Positions 1 to 5,292 of a stretch of DNA of 6,770 bases are shown piece by piece. The stretch covers positions 1 through 6,770 of the forward strand of contig JAFDFT010000127.1 of the NCBI GenBank assembly GCA_019309685.1, given 5' to 3'. The notes under the pieces are model-generated. The model worked only from the letters and a program-made list of their open reading frames with translations. It did not search any database and had not been told where the DNA came from. Position 1 is the stretch's first letter; each line of letters starts with the position of its first letter. This DNA comes from Deltaproteobacteria bacterium. GTDB lineage: Bacteria > Desulfobacterota > Desulfobacteria > Desulfobacterales > JAABPS01. Made by a program: the position numbers and the translations under genes.

Positions 1-368
1 GACATTCCCCACGGTTCAGATGGACCAAACATGCCCTTGTTTAGTTTTGTATCTTTGTTGGTATCCTGAAAACATCGGATTCCATATGTACCGCGTTGTA
101 CTCCTTTAAAAGAGAATCGAACTATTTTATTCCCTTTTTCTTTTTCATTTGGTTCGATCATAATAGTTTGGATGCCTGTGAGGGGCTTTTTGAATACTTC
201 TTCATCTACAAGATACACATAGATTTTTCCCGTTTTAGGAAATGTAATAACTCCTTCAATCGTATACGTCTTTTGTTTAGCATGCGATACAGCAGGGAGT
301 AAAATAACAAGCAATATGATCAGAAACGATTTTATACGGGCGGTAGAATATAAGTTCATAGTATCCAT
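1..368 (-). CDS. DUF2141 family secreted protein, N-terminal part (3' end outside window)
   Basis: Translating the minus strand from about 368 gives an uninterrupted frame to the left edge. Two in-frame ATGs exist, at 368 and 359; neither has a good Shine-Dalgarno, so the start is uncertain. A basic N-terminus (ARIKS) is followed by a hydrophobic stretch (FLIILLVILLPAV) and an SHA-K site, which together look like a Sec signal peptide, so the product is probably periplasmic or exported. The mature part has the DUF2141 layout as I remember it: a beta-strand start (GVITFPKTGKIYVYLVD), 'GTYGIRCFQDTN' matching the family's 'G-Y-A-I-x-x-x-x-D-x-N', then 'FGPSEPWGMS' matching the family's 'GIPxExxGFS' end. 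The family has no known biochemical function. About 120 residues are visible, so little beyond the extreme C-terminus should be missing. It lies downstream of the YdhR-like gene, with a strong inverted repeat directly before its start. Confidence 0.7.
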   Translation of the reverse strand, partial: MDTMNLYSTARIKSFLIILLVILLPAVSHAKQKTYTIEGVITFPKTGKIYVYLVDEEVFKKPLTGIQTIMIEPNEKEKGNKIVRFSFKGVQRGTYGIRCFQDTNKDTKLNKGMFGPSEPWGM

Positions 369-375
369 TAAAAAT

Positions 376-412
376 GATTAACTCGTAAAATTGGATTTTT
401 TACGAGTTAATC
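376..412 (-). repeat. Perfect 15-bp inverted repeat just upstream of the DUF2141 gene
   Basis: The arms GATTAACTCGTAAAA (376-390) and TTTTACGAGTTAATC (398-412) are exact reverse complements around a 7-nt loop. The right-to-left transcript would fold into an AT-rich hairpin ending 7 nt before the ATG at 368. It could be a terminator for the YdhR-like gene, since ATTTTTA follows the stem on the minus strand. It could equally be an operator palindrome or a 5'-UTR hairpin controlling translation of the DUF2141 gene. The repeat is certain; the role is not. Confidence 0.85.
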
Positions 413-419
413 AAAGACA

Positions 420-425
420 ATTATA
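420..425 (-). promoter_or_regulatory. Possible -10 box (TATAAT) for the DUF2141 gene
   Basis: The minus strand reads TATAAT here, but I see no convincing -35 at 16-18 nt upstream. If used, transcription would begin at about 413, exactly where the 15-bp inverted repeat begins, so the hairpin would form the extreme 5' end of the mRNA. In such an AT-rich gap a TATAAT can occur by chance. Confidence 0.25.
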
Positions 426-495
426 TTTTAAGAATCTCCTTTTGTGGTCATGTGTTGGATCCTTATTTAAAAAACATTATCATTAATTTACTTTT

Positions 496-1020
496 TTATT
501 TTGGAAACCGATATTTAATATAGTCTGATATATCGGTATCAGGCAAAACCTCATACGAGACTGTTCCGGATGCAGCACGTTTTGTCATAAGTTGGAATAT
601 AAACGAGTCAGGATAGTTTTCAGCTATTTCTTTTGACGTCCATTGATAGACCCCCTGGAAATAACCGGTATCTTCATTAATCATCCAGTATTTCGCGCGA
701 AAACCTTTCATCCCGACAAGAAACGGCACGGGTATCATTGAAAGACGCTTATTGTCCTCTGGTTTAAGTCCACTGAATTTAAATCTTACCTTAAAAACCG
801 CGAAACCGGCTGTGCCCGGGGTTTTACTGTTGACCGTTAAGGTTCGAAATATTGTAAACTTTTGTCCGTTTCCCATTACCAGGGTTTTATCCACATATTC
901 CTTTGGAAAATGAACACGGCCGCTTACGGTATTACCAATAAATGTTTTTCCAAACACAATAACGAATATAGCCAGAAATGTAATTTTATATAATATAATG
1001 ATTTTAACTTTCTTATCCAT
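496..1020 (-). CDS. Membrane-anchored YdhR-like monooxygenase-fold (dimeric alpha/beta barrel) protein
   Basis: This is a 174-residue protein. An ATG two codons upstream (1026) directly abuts an AGGAGG, so the ATG at 1020, six nt from that Shine-Dalgarno, is the likely start. Residues about 5-24 are one hydrophobic segment after MDKK, a membrane anchor or uncleaved signal. Residues about 72-170 resemble the YdhR/ABM-like ferredoxin-fold group: 'FAVFKVRFKFSG' as first strand, 'GMKGFRAKYWMINEDTGYF' then 'GVYQW' as the 'pGf-xKxW-x-d-tGx-xGxYxW' block, a helix 'SKEIAENYPDS', and a final strand 'SGTVSYEVLP'. Such proteins form dimeric barrels; some are cofactor-poor monooxygenases, many have unknown function. 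I assign the family from motif pattern only. It follows the DUF1295 gene by 77 nt and may be cotranscribed with it. No substrate can be inferred. Confidence 0.6.
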   Translation of the reverse strand: MDKKVKIIILYKITFLAIFVIVFGKTFIGNTVSGRVHFPKEYVDKTLVMGNGQKFTIFRTLTVNSKTPGTAGFAVFKVRFKFSGLKPEDNKRLSMIPVPFLVGMKGFRAKYWMINEDTGYFQGVYQWTSKEIAENYPDSFIFQLMTKRAASGTVSYEVLPDTDISDYIKYRFPK

Positions 1021-1026
1021 TCTCAT

Positions 1027-1032
1027 CCTCCT
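1027..1032 (-). promoter_or_regulatory. Ribosome binding site AGGAGG of the YdhR-like gene
   Basis: A perfect AGGAGG on the minus strand sits six nt before the ATG at 1020 but zero nt before the ATG at 1026. This spacing selects 1020 as the start. Confidence 0.8.
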
Positions 1033-1097
1033 AATGGCGTGTCAGCCGTTGCAGTCTTCTACACCATTATTTTAAAAATGACCAAAATTCAATGAAC

Positions 1098-1784
1098 TTA
1101 ATAAATTCCCGGTATAAACTTTTTCGTCCTTCCGGCGTACTCTTTAAATTCTTCAGAATATTTTTTTGCCAGATAGTCATCCAGTCTTGGAATGATGATA
1201 AAAATAAAATTCAAGGCCATAATCGATGGAATAAACAAAAGCGAAAGCCTATGGGTGATGAGCGCAAACCCTGTAAAAAGAACAACATCTCCAAAATAGT
1301 TTATATGCATTGAATATTTAAACAAGCCTTTTGTGTAGAGCCTCCCTTTGTTTTTATCCTGTTTTTTCCAGATATATCTTGTGTATTCAGAATATGTATT
1401 CATCCATGAGCCAACGAGGTACAACAATGTGCTGAAATAGTCCAAAACACCCACGGGTTGATCGCTATTCCCGCCAACCTTAACAAGAACAAATATGACA
1501 AAGCACATCAGACCCGAAACAAGGAGTATTTCGCTCCAGGCCATTTTGCGTTTAAGATAAACAAACACGGTGATGAATAATCTTGAGCCATAAAACAACA
1601 TACAAAACATCAGGAGAACCTGTCGTGCAAAGTTACCATTTATAGCATATGGTTTTAACCAATAAGGCAAACTGCTTTCATCCATAAACATTAAGGTTCC
1701 GGCTATAAGACTTGTAATAATGATAGCTGCCATTAAAAAACATTTTGGTAAAAGTGAATGCTCATGCTCATCTTTAAATAACAT
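1098..1784 (-). CDS. DUF1295 / steroid 5-alpha-reductase-like integral membrane protein
   Basis: This 228-residue polytopic membrane protein has hydrophobic segments at about 15-34, 52-76, 84-103, 114-128 and 163-200. The C-terminal third carries the superfamily signature: 'GRLYTKGLFKYSMHINYFGD' (about 147-165; compare 'GLWxxsRHPNYFGE') and the tail 'YSEEFKEYAGRTKKFIPGIY', typical of DUF1295, steroid reductases and isoprenylcysteine methyltransferases. Here the usual R-H-P-N-Y is M-H-I-N-Y: His159 is kept while Arg and Pro are lost. Members either reduce lipid C=C bonds with NADPH or transfer methyl groups from SAM; this one could do either. The frame can be extended to a TTG at 1820, but the ATG at 1784 has AGGAG eight nt upstream and is preferred. 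It lies 385 nt after the FAD oxidoreductase gene and has its own plausible promoter. DUF1295 genes are known neighbours of cfa-like genes in other proteobacteria, which supports a lipid-modifying role. Confidence 0.75.
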   Translation of the reverse strand: MLFKDEHEHSLLPKCFLMAAIIITSLIAGTLMFMDESSLPYWLKPYAINGNFARQVLLMFCMLFYGSRLFITVFVYLKRKMAWSEILLVSGLMCFVIFVLVKVGGNSDQPVGVLDYFSTLLYLVGSWMNTYSEYTRYIWKKQDKNKGRLYTKGLFKYSMHINYFGDVVLFTGFALITHRLSLLFIPSIMALNFIFIIIPRLDDYLAKKYSEEFKEYAGRTKKFIPGIY

Positions 1785-1792
1785 TTCAATTT

Positions 1793-1797
1793 CTCCT
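1793..1797 (-). promoter_or_regulatory. Ribosome binding site AGGAG of the DUF1295 gene
   Basis: AGGAG on the minus strand lies eight nt from the ATG at 1784. The alternative TTG at 1820 lacks such a site, so this decides the start. Confidence 0.75.
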
Positions 1798-1827
1798 ATT
1801 AATAATAAAACCTGTCGCAATTAATTA

Positions 1828-1856
1828 AATCTAAATAGATAAAATTACAACGTCAA
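1828..1856 (-). promoter_or_regulatory. Predicted sigma-70 promoter of the DUF1295 gene
   Basis: On the minus strand TTGACG (1856-1851) and TAGATT (1833-1828) are separated by 17 nt. Five of six and four of six bases match consensus. The predicted start is about 35-40 nt before the ATG at 1784. This suggests that the DUF1295/YdhR/DUF2141 genes can be transcribed separately from the cfa operon. Confidence 0.5.
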
Positions 1857-2169
1857 TATTCACACAAATTCCAGTTAATGAATAAAAGGGGCGCACAGAG
1901 GATAAGACGGGGTAAATATGAATCCAAGAACCGGGGAGCCGGAGGACGAGGGGACAAGGAGAAACGGGGTAATTGGGACACGGATTTGCACGGATCACCA
2001 CAGATTGTTTGCCGCAGAAGCCGCAGGGGGACACAGAGGTTTTGGGTATTGATTGAAAAAGCATTTTTCAATCAATCAAAGCTCCAAGCTTCTTCGATGC
2101 TTAAAAAACAACCTAACACATGTAAAGGGGTCACGTCTGTCCTTGGCTCTTTCTCATTTTTGAACGAAC
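1857..2169. other. Intergenic gap with degenerate dispersed-repeat words
   Basis: No convincing gene is present. From about 1885 to 2000 the plus strand is G/A-rich and carries words that recur in the other gaps: 'GACAAGGAGAAACGG' (about 1953-1967), 'GACACGGATTT' (about 1977-1987) and 'CACAGATTG'. A short internal direct repeat GCCGCAGAAGCCGCAG lies near 2011-2026. A copy of repeat B follows (2034-2098). From 2100 to the stop codon at 2170 I see nothing recognisable. Confidence 0.6.
2034..2098. repeat. Dispersed repeat B, copy 1, with a perfect 13-bp palindrome
   Basis: This stretch aligns with 5427-5495, with a few gaps. Shared words include CAGAGG, TATTGATT, ATTTTT and AAAGCTCCAA. Within it, ATTGATTGAAAAA (2048-2060) and TTTTTCAATCAAT (2064-2076) are exact reverse complements around three bases. 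It lies about 70-135 nt past the stop of the FAD oxidoreductase gene, so it could act as a transcription terminator or RNA 3'-end structure. Confidence 0.75.
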
Positions 2170-3132
2170 TTAAAAAGAGGTTTTTAACCAGGGAAACAAA
2201 ATATCAACGGCGCTGTACCTGCCGATAGATTTTATTGAGTATGGTTTCCCGGAAATTATCGCCTCAGCAGCCCGAATGCCGCTTTGCACGGCCGGCCCGA
2301 TTCCTTCTCCCATGTCCAGTGTGGCAAGGCCCGCGGCATCCCCAACAATAAATGCGTTGCCGATCCGGACAGCTTTTACTTTTTCCCGTATGTAATACCC
2401 GCACCCTTTGGGCTTAAACATCCGGTTTTTTACCAGGGAAAGATCTTCCAGTTTTTGAACCAGGCGGTCCCAGTGATCATAGATCGACTCTTCGGTGTCT
2501 TTCAGGCCAGTCAACTTACCGCCTATGCCGACATTTAAATAGCCATTTCCCTTGGGCACGTACCATGAATAGCCTTTTAGTTTGTTGTCGAAAAACCAAA
2601 GATGGCACTCAGGGTCGTGGTAATCGTACTTAAACTCCTCTTCCATCGTAATGACCAGATACTTCTTTTTTCTGGGATTTATGCCGCTGAAAAAAGTACC
2701 GTAGACCCGGCAATTAGTTCCGCCCGCCCCTACGAGAAATTTACATCGATATGTATTGTCAATGATGAAACCATCATCCTCTTTGCGGATATGTCTTACC
2801 GGGTGGTGGATTACATGAACGCCTGATCTTTTTATTAGCCAATGGTCAAACTCAAAACGCCGTATCGCGTACTGGCAGGTTCGTACCGGAATTTTTCTGC
2901 CGAAGATGTGATAATTCAAACGTGAAAACGTTAACATTTGGTGTGGGTATTCAATTTTTTCCAAACCCAGGTCCTTGAGCACTTTTTGGGTAATCCAGCC
3001 TGCACAGATCTTGTTGCGGGGAAAGGTTTTTTTATCCAGGATAAGGGTCGGGATGTTGTTTTGCTTCAGTTTCCAGGCGCACGTTGACCCGGCAGGGCCG
3101 CCTCCAACAATTATAACTTTTGAATCTATCAT
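2170..3132 (-). CDS. Geranylgeranyl-reductase-family FAD-dependent oxidoreductase
   Basis: This 320-residue flavoprotein has a clear family layout: N-terminal dinucleotide-binding GGGPAG (10-15), an acidic end of the second strand (ILDK, 31-34), KICAGW (41-46; compare the KPCGGG of archaeal geranylgeranyl reductases), GAGG (135-138), YSWYVPKG then NVGIGG (188-205; the family's YxWxFPK-x-NVGxG), and the FAD-phosphate motif GDAAG (264-268) followed by MGEGIG (274-279). Family members reduce isolated C=C bonds in isoprenoid chains such as chlorophyll phytyl or archaeal lipids. At 320 residues it is somewhat short at the C-terminus, lacking much of the usual final helical part. The ATG directly follows the Cfa TAA (TAAATG) with no strong Shine-Dalgarno, so translation is probably coupled. 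This pairing suggests it acts on the product of the Cfa-like enzyme, but an isoprenoid or quinone substrate is possible. I see no transmembrane segment. Confidence 0.8.
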   Translation of the reverse strand: MIDSKVIIVGGGPAGSTCAWKLKQNNIPTLILDKKTFPRNKICAGWITQKVLKDLGLEKIEYPHQMLTFSRLNYHIFGRKIPVRTCQYAIRRFEFDHWLIKRSGVHVIHHPVRHIRKEDDGFIIDNTYRCKFLVGAGGTNCRVYGTFFSGINPRKKKYLVITMEEEFKYDYHDPECHLWFFDNKLKGYSWYVPKGNGYLNVGIGGKLTGLKDTEESIYDHWDRLVQKLEDLSLVKNRMFKPKGCGYYIREKVKAVRIGNAFIVGDAAGLATLDMGEGIGPAVQSGIRAAEAIISGKPYSIKSIGRYSAVDILFPWLKTSF

Positions 3133-4254
3133 TTAAGCAATCCGGCAATCAGGCTGCTTCCGGCCGGGCTTGGTCATGATGATCTGCCACAGCTGCATGG
3201 CCCTGGCGCGGAATGCTCCGGCGCTGGATAAAAGGTAATACCGCCACATCCGGTAAAAGCGATCGTTATATTGGGATTTTAAGTCCGGCCAGGCTTTTTC
3301 GAAATTATCATTCCACGCCATAAGTGTTTTGTCGTAATCCTCTCCGAAATTATGCCAGTCCTCCATGATAAACAATCCTTCCATTGCGGTCGAGATTTGC
3401 GAAATGGAAGGAAGCATGCTGTTCGGGAAAATATATTTATGGGTCCAGGGGTTGATGATTGTACTGCTTTTATTGGATCCAATGGTGTGAATAAAGGCGA
3501 TTCCATCATCTTTTAGCGCATTGTCTGTTCTTTTCATGTACGTACGGTAATTCTTGTAACCCACATGTTCCATAATGCCGATGGATATGACCCGGTCAAA
3601 TTTCCCGTTGATTTTCCGGTAATCTTCAAGCAGGATTTCAACGGGCAGGCCTTTGCACATCTCACATCCAAGTTTGGCTTGTTCTTTTGAAACCGTTAAC
3701 CCGGTGACTTTGGCGCCATATTTTTCTGCAGCGTATTTGGCAAAAGACCCGAACCCGCATCCATACTCCAAAACAGTCATTCCCGGCTCAAGGCCGATTT
3801 TTTTACATACCAGTTCTAACTTGGCTTCCTGGGAATCATCAAGATTGTCGGCGTTTTTCCAGTACCCGCACGTGTACAGCATTCTTTTATCAAGCATGGC
3901 CGTGTAAAGATCATTCCCCACGTCATAATGTTGTTCGCCAACCATAAAGGCGCGGCTGATCTTTTGAAGATTGAAGATCCTGGATTTGAGGATTGCCCAT
4001 GCCAGTTTCCAGTTCTTTTCAATTTTTTCACGGATATTTACACGGGACACCCTTTCGACTAGCTGATCCAGTTTGACACAATCCCACCAACCGTCCATGT
4101 AGGCTTCGCCGATGCCCAGAAGCCCGTCACTAAAACACCGTTTGTAAAAGTTGTCGTTGTGGACCTGGATATCATAGGGTTTATGGCCATTGATCGTGAT
4201 GCCGGCCACTTGGAGAAGTTCTTCGATAACACTTTTTTCCTTATTTTTTGCCAT
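3133..4254 (-). CDS. cfa: Cyclopropane-fatty-acid-synthase family SAM-dependent lipid methyltransferase
   Basis: This 373-residue protein is colinear over its full length with E. coli Cfa (382 residues) as I remember it. It transfers a methylene unit from SAM to cis double bonds of phospholipid acyl chains at the membrane surface. The N-terminal lipid-binding domain contains GLLGIGEAYMDGWW (about 44-56). The SAM domain holds VLEYGCGFG (161-169). All four side chains I recall as bicarbonate/active-site ligands in E. coli are present at a constant offset of ten: Cys129 (C139), Glu229 (E239), His256 (H266) and Tyr307 (Y317), in YTCGYW, MEHVG, HTIGS and EDYDKTLMAW. Two departures are seen: GCGFG instead of GCGWG, and IMEHVG instead of MFEHVG. 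The frame extends to an ATG at 4407, but AAGGAGGA six nt before 4254 fixes the start there. It begins a two-gene operon with the FAD oxidoreductase. The product may be a cyclopropane or a methylene/methyl-branched lipid; the symbol denotes family only. Confidence 0.9.
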   Translation of the reverse strand: MAKNKEKSVIEELLQVAGITINGHKPYDIQVHNDNFYKRCFSDGLLGIGEAYMDGWWDCVKLDQLVERVSRVNIREKIEKNWKLAWAILKSRIFNLQKISRAFMVGEQHYDVGNDLYTAMLDKRMLYTCGYWKNADNLDDSQEAKLELVCKKIGLEPGMTVLEYGCGFGSFAKYAAEKYGAKVTGLTVSKEQAKLGCEMCKGLPVEILLEDYRKINGKFDRVISIGIMEHVGYKNYRTYMKRTDNALKDDGIAFIHTIGSNKSSTIINPWTHKYIFPNSMLPSISQISTAMEGLFIMEDWHNFGEDYDKTLMAWNDNFEKAWPDLKSQYNDRFYRMWRYYLLSSAGAFRARAMQLWQIIMTKPGRKQPDCRIA

Positions 4255-4442
4255 GGCATTTCCTCCTTGGATAAGTAAAATTTGTGTTATTTCAAAGAAA
4301 GTGAAGGAACATGGAGCTGAAGTTAAGAAATAGAAACGAAGAGCTGGAAACAAGGAGAATTGGAGCTTAAGTATCGCGTTGAGTGCGTGCAGGAGATTCA
4401 GTTTCAATTTCAGCTCGTGGTCATTGCGATATTTTGTAAATT
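4255..4442 (-). other. Long 5' leader of the cfa-like operon
   Basis: If the promoter at 4449-4478 is used, the mRNA carries about 190 nt before the start codon. GAGCTGAA (4314-4321) and TTCAGCTC (4409-4416) are exact reverse complements, and partial matching continues inward (GTTAAGAAA against the complement of TTTCAAT). The leader could therefore form a stem of about 16 bp with mismatches around a loop of roughly 70 nt. GAGCT recurs at 4314, 4341 and 4363. I do not recognise a known riboswitch, and the leader may simply contain repeat debris. Confidence 0.4.
4261..4268 (-). promoter_or_regulatory. Strong ribosome binding site AAGGAGGA of the cfa-like gene
   Basis: AAGGAGGA on the minus strand is six nt from the ATG at 4254. 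The out-of-frame ATG at 4259 is only one nt away, and the in-frame ATG at 4407 lies about 140 nt upstream of this site, so both are excluded as the main start. Confidence 0.85.
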
Positions 4443-4448
4443 AAAGGA

Positions 4449-4478
4449 ATTATAAGCTAATTTGGAGCCATAAGTCAA
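4449..4478 (-). promoter_or_regulatory. Near-consensus sigma-70 promoter of the cfa-like operon
   Basis: On the minus strand TTGACT (4478-4473) and a perfect TATAAT (4454-4449) are 18 nt apart, the best promoter match seen in the window. The start of transcription would be near 4442. It lies between the thioesterase gene and the cfa-like gene, showing that the cfa operon is probably independent of the genes to its right. Confidence 0.65.
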
Positions 4479-4533
4479 GGAATGATTCGCCGTAGTGAAT
4501 GGGATACGGATTTTATTAAAATACGGCTTCGAA

Positions 4534-4648
4534 CGGATTTACCCTGTTAAATGCTGCATCATAACTCCCTTCGGGAATTTAACAGGGCGGGCACGGATAT
4601 TTTTACCGCAGAGGACAAAGAGAATGAAACGGGGAAACGGAGACAAGG
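4534..4648. repeat. Dispersed repeat A, copy 1 (115 bp) with internal hairpin
   Basis: It aligns without gaps over 115 positions to 5293-5407, with 23 differences by my count (about 80% identity), most of them transitions. CCCTGTTAAAT (4542-4552) and ATTTAACAGGG (4577-4587) form a perfect 11-bp inverted repeat enclosing a smaller TCCC-TTC-GGGA hairpin (4566-4576). It begins about 20 nt past the thioesterase stop. No T-run follows the stem, so a classical terminator is unlikely. Confidence 0.85.
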
Positions 4649-4667
4649 CCCATACTAGAAATATAAT

Positions 4668-5129
4668 TTATCCATTCTCCGGCTCAGTGCCTCTTAAATG
4701 ATCGGCTTTGCGGGAGATCGGGTACTGGGAAAACGTTCCAATACCTTTTGCCACAAGTCTTTGGCTCTTTTTTTCAATAACCCGCCCGTTGGTGACAATC
4801 AGTTTTGATCCGGTGAAGTCTATTTCCCCTGTGCCTTCTAAAATGTCACCGGGCCTGGCAGGTGAGAGGAAGTTAATCTTAAATTCAACGGTCGCGCACA
4901 GATTTCCTTTAGAAACGGCCCACGAAAGAGACGTTACTCCCAGCACCGCGTCCATCATTGCAGAAATAACACCCCCATGCGCCGCGTCCGGTGATGTCAG
5001 GTGCTGCTTCTTTATTTCCATGGTATACGTCAGATTTCCTGGCGCATGGACTTTTAAATCCATACCCATATGACCATCGAATTGAACAAGCTCTTTCCAG
5101 TATTTTTCAAAATCTTCGCTAATATCCAT
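4668..5129 (-). CDS. PaaI-type hotdog-fold acyl-CoA thioesterase
   Basis: This 153-residue protein has the normal length for the PaaI/YbgC-like 4HBT hotdog family, whose members hydrolyse acyl-CoA thioesters in the cytoplasm. The key block is HGGVISAMMDAVLG (51-64): the helix-capping HGG at 51-53 and the general-base Asp60 match 'HGGxxxxLxD' of PaaI. A strand 'CATVEFKINFLSPARPGDILEG' and a later 'LVAKGIGTFSQYP' complete the fold. The ATG at 5129 has no good Shine-Dalgarno; a possible -10 lies only six nt upstream, so a leaderless mRNA is conceivable. It sits between an acyl-CoA synthetase and the cfa operon, which fits recycling of acyl-CoA or release of unusual acyl chains. The substrate (aryl-acetyl, medium- or long-chain acyl) cannot be read from sequence. 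Confidence 0.85.
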   Translation of the reverse strand: MDISEDFEKYWKELVQFDGHMGMDLKVHAPGNLTYTMEIKKQHLTSPDAAHGGVISAMMDAVLGVTSLSWAVSKGNLCATVEFKINFLSPARPGDILEGTGEIDFTGSKLIVTNGRVIEKKSQRLVAKGIGTFSQYPISRKADHLRGTEPENG

Positions 5130-5135
5130 AATGTT

Positions 5136-5164
5136 ACTTTAACTGTATTTGATCCATTTGTCAC
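5136..5164 (-). promoter_or_regulatory. Possible promoter of the thioesterase gene
   Basis: On the minus strand GTGACA (5164-5159) and TAAAGT (5141-5136) lie 17 nt apart. The -10 ends six nt before the ATG at 5129, so transcription would start at or next to the start codon. The box matches are moderate only. Confidence 0.3.
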
Positions 5165-5292
5165 AGATTTTTTATCGCAAAAGACGATAAGAGAGGAAAC
5201 GGGGAAAAGATAAACCGGAGACAAGGGGAAACGAAGAGTTTAGCCACAGACACACACGCACAGACACGGACAGAGCCTGTTAAAGCAGGACA

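Noticed and set aside
1785..1820. TTG start giving 12 more residues on the DUF1295 protein
   Set aside because: The ATG at 1784 has AGGAG at good spacing; the TTG has none and lies very close to the predicted transcription start.
1878..2228. 116-codon plus-strand frame with basic, Arg/Gly-rich content
   Set aside because: It runs through dispersed repeat sequence and into the 3' end of the FAD oxidoreductase gene. Its composition is that of translated G/A-rich repeats and it has no RBS-supported start.
4255..4407. 51-residue N-terminal extension of the Cfa-like protein from an upstream in-frame ATG
   Set aside because: It goes beyond the E. coli Cfa N-terminus, has no RBS, and AAGGAGGA is correctly placed only for the ATG at 4254.
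4542..4587. Hairpin of repeat A as an intrinsic terminator of the thioesterase gene
   Set aside because: On the minus strand the stem is followed by TAAATCCG, not a T-run, and begins about 80 nt past the stop; a structural-repeat reading fits better.
4495..4701. 68-codon plus-strand frame in the gap beside the thioesterase
   Set aside because: It consists almost wholly of repeat A and overlaps the thioesterase 3' end; it is not protein-like.
4708..5073. 121-codon plus-strand frame
   Set aside because: It mirrors the PaaI thioesterase, which carries the HGG...D motif on the other strand.
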